A DNA stretch of 17,826 nucleotides from MGOM01 sp035455265 (GTDB lineage: Bacteria > Chloroflexota > Anaerolineae > Anaerolineales > E44-bin32). The DNA lies in the NCBI GenBank assembly GCA_035455265.1, contig DATIFK010000011.1, positions 1 to 17,826 of the forward strand, given 5' to 3'. The notes beneath the pieces were generated by a model, which was given only the letters and a program-made list of their open reading frames with translations, ran no database searches and was not told where the DNA came from. Shown piece after piece: positions 6,842 to 13,184 of this stretch. Every line of letters starts with the position of its first letter. Position 1 is the first letter of the stretch. The position numbers and the translations under genes were made by a program.

Positions 6842-7152
6842 ACGTTGCCTCCGCCGGCCGCCGTCCCGACCCTCGCGATTCCCTTGTGGCGCTCGGTGAA
6901 GCCCGTTCGAGGCTCGAACAAACTGTCCGGACAGGTCTATTTACTTGTACTTACAGGCCACTGTAGGGGCCCTGGCCGATTGGGACGGCTGTCTGACAAT
7001 CTTTCAATGGGCCCCCGTTGACCTGGCGGGCCCTTCGAGGGCCCGCCAGGCGGCCCTCCAGGTCTCTTTCCGGAGCCCTGCGGGCTTCCACGTCACAACC
7101 GACGCACCCTGCTGGCGCCGCCGCGGTTTTCATTGCCGGCCGCGCACCCCCC
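6842..7152. other. Non-coding spacer after the feo operon
   Basis: No convincing gene lies here on either strand. It contains GTTCGAG-G-CTCGAAC (6905-6919), the perfect 12-base palindrome CTGTCCGGACAG (6923-6934), a short AT-rich patch near 6936-6956, and a strong hairpin at 7022-7050. The adjacent palindromes could be protein-binding sites, but no promoter is clearly aligned with them. Confidence 0.5.
7022..7050 (+). terminator. Strong hairpin, possible feo-operon terminator
   Basis: CCTGGCGGGCCC (7022-7033) and GGGCCCGCCAGG (7039-7050) form a perfect 12-bp stem with a TTCGA loop. There is no T tract directly after the stem (CGGCCCTCC follows), so it is not a classical intrinsic terminator. 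It could still block polymerase or protect the 3' end of the feo message, which ends 180 bases upstream. Confidence 0.45.
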
Positions 7153-7183
7153 TTGCGTTCTTTTTCCTTTCCTGAGGTACAAT
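7153..7183 (+). promoter_or_regulatory. Candidate promoter of the LysM gene
   Basis: TTGCGT (7153-7158) and TACAAT (7178-7183) are separated by 19 bases, slightly long. The -10 box is good and lies in a locally T-rich stretch that stands out from the GC-rich surroundings. A start near 7190 would give a leader of about 50 bases with the ribosome binding site GGAGG at 7231-7235. Confidence 0.5.
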
Positions 7184-7241
7184 CCCCGGCAACGGACCCA
7201 TCGGATCCCGCACTCGTAGAGGATTGGAGGGGAGGAGACCC

Positions 7242-7733
7242 ATGCCGAAGAAGGCCAAGAAAGCCACCAAGAAGACGGCGAAGAAGGCTGTGAAGCGCAC
7301 CGTCAAGCGGACGGCGAAGCGCGCCGCCAAGCGCCCGGCCAAGCGCGCGGCCAAGCGCCCGGCCAAGCGCACGGTCAAGAAGGCGGTCAAGAAGGCCGCC
7401 AAGAAGGCCGTCCGCCGACCGGCCAAGAAGGCAGCGAAGAAGGCCGCCCCCAAGCCCGCCCCGATGGGGATGGGCATGCCGGCCCCCAGGCCTGCGGCCC
7501 CCATGGGTATGCCGGCGCCCGCACCGATGGCGCCCGCCTCAGCTATGCCCAAGCGGACGAAGGCCGAGCACACCGTCGCCGTTGGCGATTCGCTCCGGCT
7601 GATCGCGCTCAAGTATTACGGGCCCGGCGGCCAGGAGAACTGGAAGGTCATCTACGACGCCAACAAGGCGATCATCGGCGAGAACCCGTACATCTTGAAG
7701 CCCGGGCAGGTCCTCAAGATCCCCGAGCTTTAG
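7242..7733 (+). CDS. Histone H1-like Lys/Ala-rich protein with C-terminal LysM domain
   Basis: The 163-residue product has three parts. Residues 1-72 are built from short basic repeats (KKA, KRPAKRAAKRPAKR, KKAAKKA) like eukaryotic histone H1 tails and the tails of mycobacterial HupB. Residues 73-103 are a Pro/Ala/Met linker with repeated APMGM. Residues 109-162 are a LysM domain (HTVAVGDSLRLIALKYYG ... IYDANKAIIG ... LKPGQVLKIP). There is no signal peptide, so a cytoplasmic location is likely; the LysM part resembles that of cytoplasmic YgaU/Kbp more than secreted wall hydrolases. The ATG at 7242 has GGAGG 6 bases upstream. It is monocistronic with its own promoter and terminator. DNA or RNA binding by the tail and ligand or protein binding by LysM are inferences. 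Confidence 0.88.
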   Translation: MPKKAKKATKKTAKKAVKRTVKRTAKRAAKRPAKRAAKRPAKRTVKKAVKKAAKKAVRRPAKKAAKKAAPKPAPMGMGMPAPRPAAPMGMPAPAPMAPASAMPKRTKAEHTVAVGDSLRLIALKYYGPGGQENWKVIYDANKAIIGENPYILKPGQVLKIPEL

Positions 7734-7751
7734 TTCTACGCCCGAATGGAA

Positions 7752-7782
7752 CGAAGCCCCCCTCTCGGGGGGCTTCGCTTTT
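7752..7782 (+). terminator. Intrinsic terminator after the LysM gene
   Basis: CGAAGCCCCCC (7752-7762), loop TCTC, GGGGGGCTTCG (7767-7777) gives a perfect 11-bp stem, followed by CTTTTCT. It lies between two convergent genes (LysM gene and pyrD), so it may stop both transcripts, although on the minus strand only a poor T tract (TTCC) follows. Confidence 0.88.
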
Positions 7783-7804
7783 CTCCAGGCTCCGGCGCGC
7801 CGGG

Positions 7805-8818
7805 CTACGCCAGGTCGCGGACGATGTCCCGGACCAGCCCCGGGCCGTGATAGACCAGCCCGGTGTAGACCTGAACGAGCGAGGCGCCCGCAGCCAGCAT
7901 CGCGCCGGCAGCTTCCGGTCCGTCGATCCCACCGACGGCGACGACCGGCAGCTGCCCGTGCGTCCGGCGCACGATCATCTCGACAATTGACAATGCCTTC
8001 TCGAACAAGGGCTTTCCGCTCAAGCCGCCGGCTTCGCCGGCGTGCGGCGACCGCAGAGCCGGCCGGGCCACGGTCGTGTTCACTGCAATGACACCGTCCA
8101 TCCCCGTCCCCCGGATGACATCGAGGGCCTCATCGAGCTCACGCGGCTCCAGATCCGGCGCCAACTTGACCAAGAGCGGGACGCGCCGTCGGCCCTCCAC
8201 CCGGGCCGCGCCCAGCGCCGTCAACAGCCGCTCCAGGTACGCCCTCGCCTGTAGATCGCGCAGCCCGAGCGTGTTCGGGGATGATACGTTGACGGCCACG
8301 TAGTCCACCAGCGGGCCCAGCCCGCGCCACAGATCCACGTAGTCGCGTTGCGCCTCATCCAGCGAGGTGTCCTTGCCCTTGCCAATGCTGACCCCTACGA
8401 CCACTCCGGGCGCTCTCCGCCGGCTCAGGCGCTCCCGCAGCCTGGCCAGGCCCGGGTTGGGAAAGCCCATCCGGTTGATGAGCGCCTGGTCATCGGGAAG
8501 GCGAAACAATCGCGGTCGGGGATTTCCGGCTTGCGGTTCGACAGTGACCGTCCCGAACTCGATATGGCCGAATCCCAGGCAGGCCAGGCCCGCCAGGCAG
8601 CGGGCTTCTTTGTCATACCCGGCCGCCAGGCCCACCGGATTCCGGAATCGAAGCCCCAACAGCTCGACCGGGCGTTCGGGGATCTTGTCGGCGAAGGCAC
8701 GTCGAAGGGCGGCCCGGCCCGCGCCGATCGCCGCGGCCGCCTGCAGCAACCGCAACGTCATGGCATGAGCCCGCTCCGCATCCAGCCGGAAGAGCCACGG
8801 CCTGAGGCGCGCGTACAT
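7805..8818 (-). CDS. pyrD: Dihydroorotate dehydrogenase (quinone), class 2
   Basis: The 337-residue flavoenzyme oxidises dihydroorotate to orotate and passes electrons to membrane quinone. Class 2 is indicated by the N-terminal amphipathic extension (about 1-45), by FGHIEFGTVTVEPQAGNPRP (83-102), by INRMGFPNPG (114-123) and by NVSSPNTLGLRDLQ (177-190), where Ser180 aligns with the catalytic Ser of the E. coli enzyme (Ser175). FMN/phosphate motifs VKLAPD, AVNTT, AVGGIDG and QVYTGLVYHGP follow in the expected order. Length is normal for class 2 (E. coli 336). It is the last gene of the pyrimidine operon, 17 bases after pyrFE. No clear Shine-Dalgarno sequence precedes it, so it may depend on coupling to pyrFE. 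Confidence 0.97.
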   Translation of the reverse strand: MYARLRPWLFRLDAERAHAMTLRLLQAAAAIGAGRAALRRAFADKIPERPVELLGLRFRNPVGLAAGYDKEARCLAGLACLGFGHIEFGTVTVEPQAGNPRPRLFRLPDDQALINRMGFPNPGLARLRERLSRRRAPGVVVGVSIGKGKDTSLDEAQRDYVDLWRGLGPLVDYVAVNVSSPNTLGLRDLQARAYLERLLTALGAARVEGRRRVPLLVKLAPDLEPRELDEALDVIRGTGMDGVIAVNTTVARPALRSPHAGEAGGLSGKPLFEKALSIVEMIVRRTHGQLPVVAVGGIDGPEAAGAMLAAGASLVQVYTGLVYHGPGLVRDIVRDLA

Positions 8819-8835
8819 GGAGGGCGGACTGCCGT

Positions 8836-10251
8836 TCAGCCGCCGGCCTGGGTCAGGAAGGCACGCACCTGCGCCAGCGGTCCAGGCGCGACCAAGCCGC
8901 GCCGTTCCCAGTGATCCAACAGTTCGGTCAGCGTGAAGACGGCATGCAGCTGCACGCCCGCCTCGGCCAGCGACGAGGCCGCTCCCGATTGCCGGTCGAT
9001 CAGCACCGCAACGTCGTGGACGATCAGGCCCACCGCCCGCAATCGCTCGATCGCTTCGAACTTGCTGCCGCCCGTCGTGGCCAGATCATCGACCACCAGT
9101 GCCGTCTCCCCGAACTGGAACTCACCCTCGACGGCCGACTTCGTCCCGTACTCCTTGATGTCCAGCCGCGGGTAGATCATCGGGCGCCCGGTGCGCAGGC
9201 ACACGGCCGTACCGATCGGCATAGCAGCGTAAGGAATGGCCGCCAGCCGGTCGAAGACCAGCGGTCGCGCGAGTCGCGCGTAGGCGCGCGAGACGCGGTC
9301 GAGCAATTCCGGGAAGGAGGCCAACCGACGCAGGTCGAAGTAGATCGGCGAGACCAGGCCGGACTTCAAGCGGAATTCGCCAAACCGAACACATCCGGCC
9401 TCGATCAGTTGATCGGCGAGGAAGGCCTCGTCCATGCCCAGGCCCGCGGATGGCTCCAGATTGGGACCCGCCGCCGATCGGATCGTCTCGGCGAAGCGCC
9501 GGCACTCCGCCCCGGGGTCGTCCGCGCGCGCCAAGGCTCGGGCCACCGGGACCAACAAACCCAGTCCATCCGCGCGGAGGCCCGCACGTGCGACGCGCCC
9601 CAGCTCTCCACCTTGCTCGCCGATGCCCGGCGCCAGAATCCACACATCGGGAGCCTGGGCTCGCACGGCTGCCAGCGCCTGAGGGTCGGTCGCACCGACG
9701 ATGATCGCCATCCCCTGGTCCGAGCGCGCCTGGGCCCAGCGAGCCACTTCGAGATAGAGCGGTCCACCGGAAGCCAGAGTGAGAGCCTGCAAGTCGTCCG
9801 AGCCCGGGTTGGAGGTCTTACAAAGGAGGAACACGCCCCGGTCTGGGTAGTCCAGGAAGGGCTGCAGGGAATCGAGACCGAGGTAGGGGTTGACGGTCAC
9901 GGCGTCTGCGCCCAGTCCATCGAACACCGCCTGGGCGTAGGCGCGGGCGCTGCTGGCGATGTCGCCGCGCTTGGCGTCGAGCAGGACGGGGGCATGCTCC
10001 CGCGCCGCGGCGATCACCTGGTGCAAGGCTTCCCAGCCGGCGGCGCCCCAGCGCTCGAAGAAAGCGGCGTTGGGCTTGTAGGCGCAGGCCGCCGCGGCCG
10101 TGGCTTCGATCATGCGCAGGCACCACGCCCGCGCCGCCTCGGCCGAGTCTTCGGACAGCAACTCGGCGTGCGGGTCGAGGCCGACACACACCAGGCTGCG
10201 CGCCTGGCGAGCGCGTGCTTCGAGCCGCTCGAAGAACGACAGGGCTACCAT
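8836..10251 (-). CDS. pyrFE: Fused OMP decarboxylase - orotate phosphoribosyltransferase (UMP synthase, PyrF-PyrE order)
   Basis: The 471-residue protein joins the last two UMP steps. Residues 1-260 are a type 2 orotidine-5'-phosphate decarboxylase: YKPNAAFFERWG (58-69), LDAKRGDIASSA (91-102, catalytic Lys94 and Asp97), NPYLGLDS (121-128), CKTSNPGSDDLQ (144-155) and ILAPGIGEQGG (205-215). Residues 272-471 are an orotate phosphoribosyltransferase: RFGEFRLKSGLVSPIYFDLR (289-308), RLDIKEYGTKSAVEG (362-376) and the PRPP motif VVDDLATTGGS (386-396). The order is the reverse of animal UMPS and like the OMPDC-OPRT fusions reported in trypanosomatids and cyanobacteria. The ATG at 10251 overlaps the upstream stop by 7 bases and precedes the first conserved residues. 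Fusion should channel OMP. Confidence 0.96.
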   Translation of the reverse strand: MVALSFFERLEARARQARSLVCVGLDPHAELLSEDSAEAARAWCLRMIEATAAAACAYKPNAAFFERWGAAGWEALHQVIAAAREHAPVLLDAKRGDIASSARAYAQAVFDGLGADAVTVNPYLGLDSLQPFLDYPDRGVFLLCKTSNPGSDDLQALTLASGGPLYLEVARWAQARSDQGMAIIVGATDPQALAAVRAQAPDVWILAPGIGEQGGELGRVARAGLRADGLGLLVPVARALARADDPGAECRRFAETIRSAAGPNLEPSAGLGMDEAFLADQLIEAGCVRFGEFRLKSGLVSPIYFDLRRLASFPELLDRVSRAYARLARPLVFDRLAAIPYAAMPIGTAVCLRTGRPMIYPRLDIKEYGTKSAVEGEFQFGETALVVDDLATTGGSKFEAIERLRAVGLIVHDVAVLIDRQSGAASSLAEAGVQLHAVFTLTELLDHWERRGLVAPGPLAQVRAFLTQAGG

Positions 10252-10667
10252 CCGCGCAGCCGCTGGAGCCGAACGCGGATGGGCACCTCGTACTCTTCGG
10301 CGAACGCCTCGGGCGTCATCCCCAGGCTTCGCATGCCCGTCTTGTACTTGCGCACATAGTTCGGCACGCGGTGGGCCGGCAGATGGCGCCGATCGATGCG
10401 CGCCTCCCCGGTGAAGACGACGACGTCGTCCCCATCTGGATCGGTGTTGAATTGGACGGCGACTCGCCGGTTGCGCTTCAGGTGCTCGAGCTTGCGCGTC
10501 TCCCGCTGGCTGAAGAGGAGCAGCGTGCCCTTGCGCTCCTCCCACACGAACCACACCGGCCTCGGCTGCGGAGTGCCCTTGCGGCCGACGGTCGTCAACC
10601 AGATGACCTTCTCGCGCTTGAGTCGCCGGCGCACGCGGCGGCCGAAGGATCCCTCGAATCGGATCAT
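10245..10667 (-). CDS. PPOX-fold protein, probable F420- or flavin-dependent enzyme
   Basis: The 140-residue protein matches the split-barrel pyridoxamine-phosphate-oxidase/FDOR fold: KVIWLTTVGRKGTPQPRPVWFVW (about 20-42), LLLFSQRETRKLEHLKRNRRVAV (about 49-71) and DVVVFTGEARI (about 81-91). It resembles the Rv3369-type subgroup annotated as probable F420-dependent enzymes; whether it binds F420, FMN or haem cannot be seen. The ATG at 10667 has GGAGG 8 bases upstream. It sits between pyrB and pyrFE (25-base gap, 7-base overlap), so it is cotranscribed with pyrimidine synthesis genes. No known UMP step needs it, and it should not be called PdxH. Confidence 0.82.
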   Translation of the reverse strand: MIRFEGSFGRRVRRRLKREKVIWLTTVGRKGTPQPRPVWFVWEERKGTLLLFSQRETRKLEHLKRNRRVAVQFNTDPDGDDVVVFTGEARIDRRHLPAHRVPNYVRKYKTGMRSLGMTPEAFAEEYEVPIRVRLQRLRGW

Positions 10668-10692
10668 GGCAACGCCTCCCTCGGGAAGGCCG

Positions 10693-11688
10693 TCAGGCCT
10701 TTCCCAGCACCATAGCCAGCAAAGCCATGCGGATGTACAGCCCGTATTCCATCTGGCGGAAGTAGGCCGCTCGCGGGTCGTCGTCGACTTCCATAGCGAT
10801 CTCCCCGACCCGCGGCAGCGGGTGCATGATGACCATCTCCTCCTTGGCTTGCTTGAGAGTATCCGGCGTGATGACGTAGGCACCTTTGACCCGCTCGTAG
10901 TCGTCCTGGCTCTCGAAGCGTTCCTTCTGCACCCGCGTCACGTAGAGCACATCCGTGTCGCCCAGTGTCGGCTCCAGGGCGGTGTGTTCGGCCTGGGGCA
11001 CGTTGCGCGCCTGCAGCTCGGCGATCAGATCCGGCGGCATGCGCAGGATGTCCGGTGAGACGTAGTTTAGACGAACGCTGAAGAGCGACAGCAACCGGGC
11101 CAGGGAGTGCACCGTTCGGCCGTACTTCAGGTCTCCCAGCATCGTGACCGTCAAGCCGTCGACGCGGCCCAGTTCCTCCTCGACGGTGAACAAGTCGAGC
11201 AATGCCTGGGTCGGGTGCTCGCCGATCCCGTCACCGGCATTGATGATCGGCTTGCGGGCGTATTGCGCCGCCAGGGCCGAGGCTCCCACCTCCGGATGGC
11301 GCAGGACGATCACGTCGGCGTAGCACTCCAGCGTCCGTACCGTGTCCGGCAAAGACTCGCCTTTGGCCACGGACGAGTAGCGGACTTCGTTGATGGGGAT
11401 GACGCTTCCCCCCAGCCGCTCCATGGCCGATGTGAACGACGACGACGTGCGCGTCGACGGTTCGTAGAACAGGTTGGCGAGGATCTTGCCCTTGAGCAGA
11501 TCAAAGGTCCCCACCCGCTCCACCATGGCCCGCATTTCTTTGGCGACACCAAAGACGTAGTCGAGGTCGCCGCGGCTGAACTGCCGGACGGAGAGGATGT
11601 CCTTTCCGTAGAAGGGGGCATCCCTCATATCGCCGAAAGGCAGATGTGGGCTGACCTCGCGGCGCTCGTGAGCGGGGATGAATGTCAT
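10693..11688 (-). CDS. pyrB: Aspartate carbamoyltransferase catalytic subunit
   Basis: The 331-residue enzyme condenses carbamoyl phosphate with aspartate. Visible motifs are the carbamoyl-phosphate loop EPSTRTSSSF (76-85), the Lys-containing loop AKGESLPDT (108-116), HPTQALLDLFTV (158-169), LGDLKYGRTVHSLARLL and MHPLPRVGEIA. It is about 20 residues longer than E. coli PyrB because of an N-terminal extension (residues 1-28). The ATG at 11688 has AAGGAGG 6 bases upstream, so the extension is probably real. No regulatory pyrI gene follows in the window. It lies 168 bases after pyrC, the largest gap in this operon, and that gap contains a long palindrome. Confidence 0.97.
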   Translation of the reverse strand: MTFIPAHERREVSPHLPFGDMRDAPFYGKDILSVRQFSRGDLDYVFGVAKEMRAMVERVGTFDLLKGKILANLFYEPSTRTSSSFTSAMERLGGSVIPINEVRYSSVAKGESLPDTVRTLECYADVIVLRHPEVGASALAAQYARKPIINAGDGIGEHPTQALLDLFTVEEELGRVDGLTVTMLGDLKYGRTVHSLARLLSLFSVRLNYVSPDILRMPPDLIAELQARNVPQAEHTALEPTLGDTDVLYVTRVQKERFESQDDYERVKGAYVITPDTLKQAKEEMVIMHPLPRVGEIAMEVDDDPRAAYFRQMEYGLYIRMALLAMVLGKA

Positions 11689-11777
11689 TGATGCCTCCTT
11701 GGTCCTGAGTCACGAAGACAGGATCCACCCCACTAATCTGACCCTCTCGCGGGCCGAGGGTTCCTCACGGGTCTTGC

Positions 11778-11805
11778 GTAGGGGCGAAGCATGCTTCGCC
11801 CCTAC
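11778..11805. repeat. Perfect 28-bp palindrome between pyrC and pyrB
   Basis: GTAGGGGCGAAGCA (11778-11791) is followed directly by its exact reverse complement (11792-11805). On RNA it would fold into a very stable hairpin with a minimal loop. There is no T tract on either side, so it is not an intrinsic terminator. It looks like a REP-type dispersed element; it could also stabilise or separate the pyrC and pyrB segments of the message. Confidence 0.75.
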
Positions 11806-11856
11806 TCCGCATTCCCGCGCGCCTCCCAAGAGATCGCTTGCGACTCAGGGCGGATT

Positions 11857-12939
11857 TCACGTAGACCCCTTCTCCCGGATCGCTCCCGGTGCCAGGTCCC
11901 GCCCCGAGCCAGGGGCGGCCAGAACACGCCCAGCCTCATACGCCAACTGTCCTCTCAAGGTCACCTGGCGTACGCGCGCCGGAAGCCGCAGGCCCTCGTA
12001 GGGCGTCCACCCACAGCGAGAGTGCATCTCCTCCGCGCGCACCTCCCAGGTGGAGTGCTCGTCGACCTCGATCCATGTTTCGCCATCTACCTGAAACCCG
12101 AAGATGCGGCGAGGGCCGGCGGCCATTCGCTCGGTGAGACCGTCGACCGTCAACCGCCCATCGGCGATGGCCATCCACAAGAGGCCCACGGCCGTCTCCA
12201 GCCCAGGGAATCCGGGCGGCGGCTCGGGCCCATCCTTCTCCGCGGCGGTGTGGGGGGCGTGGTCGGTGGCGAAGGCATCGATCACCGACAGGTTCTCCCA
12301 CAGCGCCTCCCGATCCTCGGGTTCGTTCAAACGGGGACGGACCTCGCGCCGCCCGGCCGGGAGATGGCTGAAGTCCGCCGCCGTGAACAACAGGTGGTGC
12401 GGGGCGACCTCACACGTCACGGCAAAGCCGCGCTCCTTGGCGGCGCGGATCAGCAGGATCTCATCTCTCCGGCTGACGTGGCACACATGGATCGAGCGGC
12501 CGGCAACCGCGGCGAGGAAGAGGGCTGCCGCCAGACTGCGCCCCTCCGCATGAACAGCCAGAGGCCGTGAGGCGGGCCAGGAACGGACGTGGGCGTAGAT
12601 CGAAGCCAGGTCGTCGAGGCGCAGCGGGCCGAAGGTCTGGTCGAGATACAACTTCAGGCCGCAGGCCCGCTGCGCCAGGCGCGCGGCTCCGGCGGCGTTG
12701 TCGGTGCCGCCGCCCATGAAGAGCCCGTAGTCGCAGCGGGCCTTGGCCCGTGCCGCGGCCAGCGCCCGACTCAGCGTGGCATCGTCGACCACCGGCGGCC
12801 GCGTATTGGGCATCGCCAGCACGGCGGTGAAGCCGCCGGCCAGCGCCGCCGCCGTCCCTGTGTCGAAGTCTTCCTTGTGCTCGCCGCCGGGTTCGCGCAG
12901 ATGGACGTGCGGATCGAACAGCCCCGGCAAACGGATCAC
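11857..12939 (-). CDS. pyrC: Dihydroorotase, CAD-like type
   Basis: The 360-residue amidohydrolase closes carbamoyl aspartate to dihydroorotate. Metal ligands are visible: H11 and H13 (DPHVHLREPG), the lysine expected to be carboxylated K96 (GLKLYL), H130 (HAEG), H154 (CHVSRRDEI) and D226 (DAFATDHAPHT). The sequence follows the dihydroorotase domain of animal CAD closely, including RLPGLFDPHVHLREPGG, KEDF-TGTAAALAGG, MPNTRPP, EVAPHHL, EVRP-L, ALWEN and PPPGFPGLET. T102 and F103 match the catalytic loop Thr1562/Phe1563 of human CAD. It is short because, like the CAD domain, it starts right at the first metal motif. The start is GTG at 12939, with AGGTGG 4 bases upstream, and it overlaps the stop of a leader ORF. 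Confidence 0.95.
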   Translation of the reverse strand: MIRLPGLFDPHVHLREPGGEHKEDFDTGTAAALAGGFTAVLAMPNTRPPVVDDATLSRALAAARAKARCDYGLFMGGGTDNAAGAARLAQRACGLKLYLDQTFGPLRLDDLASIYAHVRSWPASRPLAVHAEGRSLAAALFLAAVAGRSIHVCHVSRRDEILLIRAAKERGFAVTCEVAPHHLLFTAADFSHLPAGRREVRPRLNEPEDREALWENLSVIDAFATDHAPHTAAEKDGPEPPPGFPGLETAVGLLWMAIADGRLTVDGLTERMAAGPRRIFGFQVDGETWIEVDEHSTWEVRAEEMHSRCGWTPYEGLRLPARVRQVTLRGQLAYEAGRVLAAPGSGRDLAPGAIREKGST

Positions 12940-13064
12940 GACCCCACCTGACCGGACGCCCTCGGGGCAAAAAAAGAGAGCCTCTCGGCTCTCTCCGACT
13001 CAAGAAGAACCCGCCGGGAGGCGGGTCCATCAGATTCCGGGGGATTCAGCCAGACGCCGTACAT
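12936..13064 (-). CDS. Putative pyr leader peptide (42 codons)
   Basis: From an ATG at 13064, about 6 bases downstream of the predicted transcription start, an uninterrupted 42-codon frame runs through both leader hairpins. It ends in TGA at 12938-12936, overlapping the pyrC GTG (GTGA). It begins MYGVWLNPPESDG. Its short leader has no Shine-Dalgarno sequence, so translation would be of the leaderless kind. The length, the terminator inside the frame and the U-rich stretch before it parallel the E. coli pyrBI leader peptide (44 residues). Translation is not proven; an ORF this long can occur by chance in GC-rich DNA. Confidence 0.45.
   Translation of the reverse strand: MYGVWLNPPESDGPASRRVLLESERAERLSFFAPRASGQVGS
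12969..12994 (-). terminator. Intrinsic terminator (attenuator) in the pyrC leader
   Basis: On the minus strand AGAGAGCC (12994-12987), loop GAGA, GGCTCTCT (12982-12975) forms a perfect 8-bp stem. Counting the stem's last T it runs into seven consecutive T (12975-12969). It lies between the promoter and the pyrC start, 30 bases before the GTG, so it must be conditional for the operon to be expressed. This is the expected position of a UTP-responsive attenuator. Confidence 0.88.
13002..13026 (-). promoter_or_regulatory. Candidate UTP-sensitive pause site in the pyr leader
   Basis: ACCCGCC (13026-13020), loop TCCC, GGCGGGT (13015-13009) gives a perfect 7-bp hairpin followed by TCTTCTT (13008-13002). 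A hairpin followed by a U-rich stretch just upstream of the attenuator is the layout of the pyrBI pause region, where low UTP stalls polymerase and lets the ribosome catch up. Function is inferred from layout only. Confidence 0.5.
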
Positions 13065-13076
13065 CGCACCCGGAGC

Positions 13077-13104
13077 ATTCTAAAGGCAATCCGCGGGGTG
13101 TCAA
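13077..13104 (-). promoter_or_regulatory. Promoter of the pyrimidine operon
   Basis: On the minus strand a perfect TTGACA (13104-13099), a 16-base spacer and TAGAAT (13082-13077) form a near-consensus sigma-70 promoter. Transcription would start near 13070. It is the best promoter match in the window and lies between the end of the hydrogenase locus and the attenuator. Confidence 0.82.
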
Positions 13105-13114
13105 GAGGAGGATG

Positions 13115-13173
13115 GTTGCCAGTATCCAGTTTCCAGTCCTGGGTCAGGGAATTGGAAACCGGGAACTGGCAAC
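13115..13173. repeat. Imperfect inverted repeat after the hydrogenase operon
   Basis: Two 21-base arms at 13115-13135 and 13153-13173 match at 18 of 21 positions when one is reverse-complemented; the spacer carries CCTG...CAGG, which extends the hairpin. The arms consist of short GTTGCCAGT/TTTCCAGT-type units. It lies just after the cyclic-nucleotide-binding gene and just before the pyr promoter, so it may end the hydrogenase transcript, although no T tract follows. Confidence 0.6.
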
Positions 13174-13184
13174 TGGGAACTCCT

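Noticed and set aside
7242..7460. Tandem DNA repeat in the LysM gene
   Set aside because: The short repeats keep frame and vary at third positions, so they reflect a Lys/Ala-rich protein tail rather than a separate repeat element.
8911..10359. 482-residue open frame on the plus strand across pyrFE
   Set aside because: It is antisense to a gene with intact active-site motifs, has no recognisable domain and biased Arg/Gln/His content typical of shadow frames in GC-rich DNA.
12975..13026. PyrR-binding loop in the pyrC leader
   Set aside because: GAGAGGCT-like bases appear, but only within the terminator stem; the purine-rich internal bulge and competing antiterminator of PyrR leaders are not visible.
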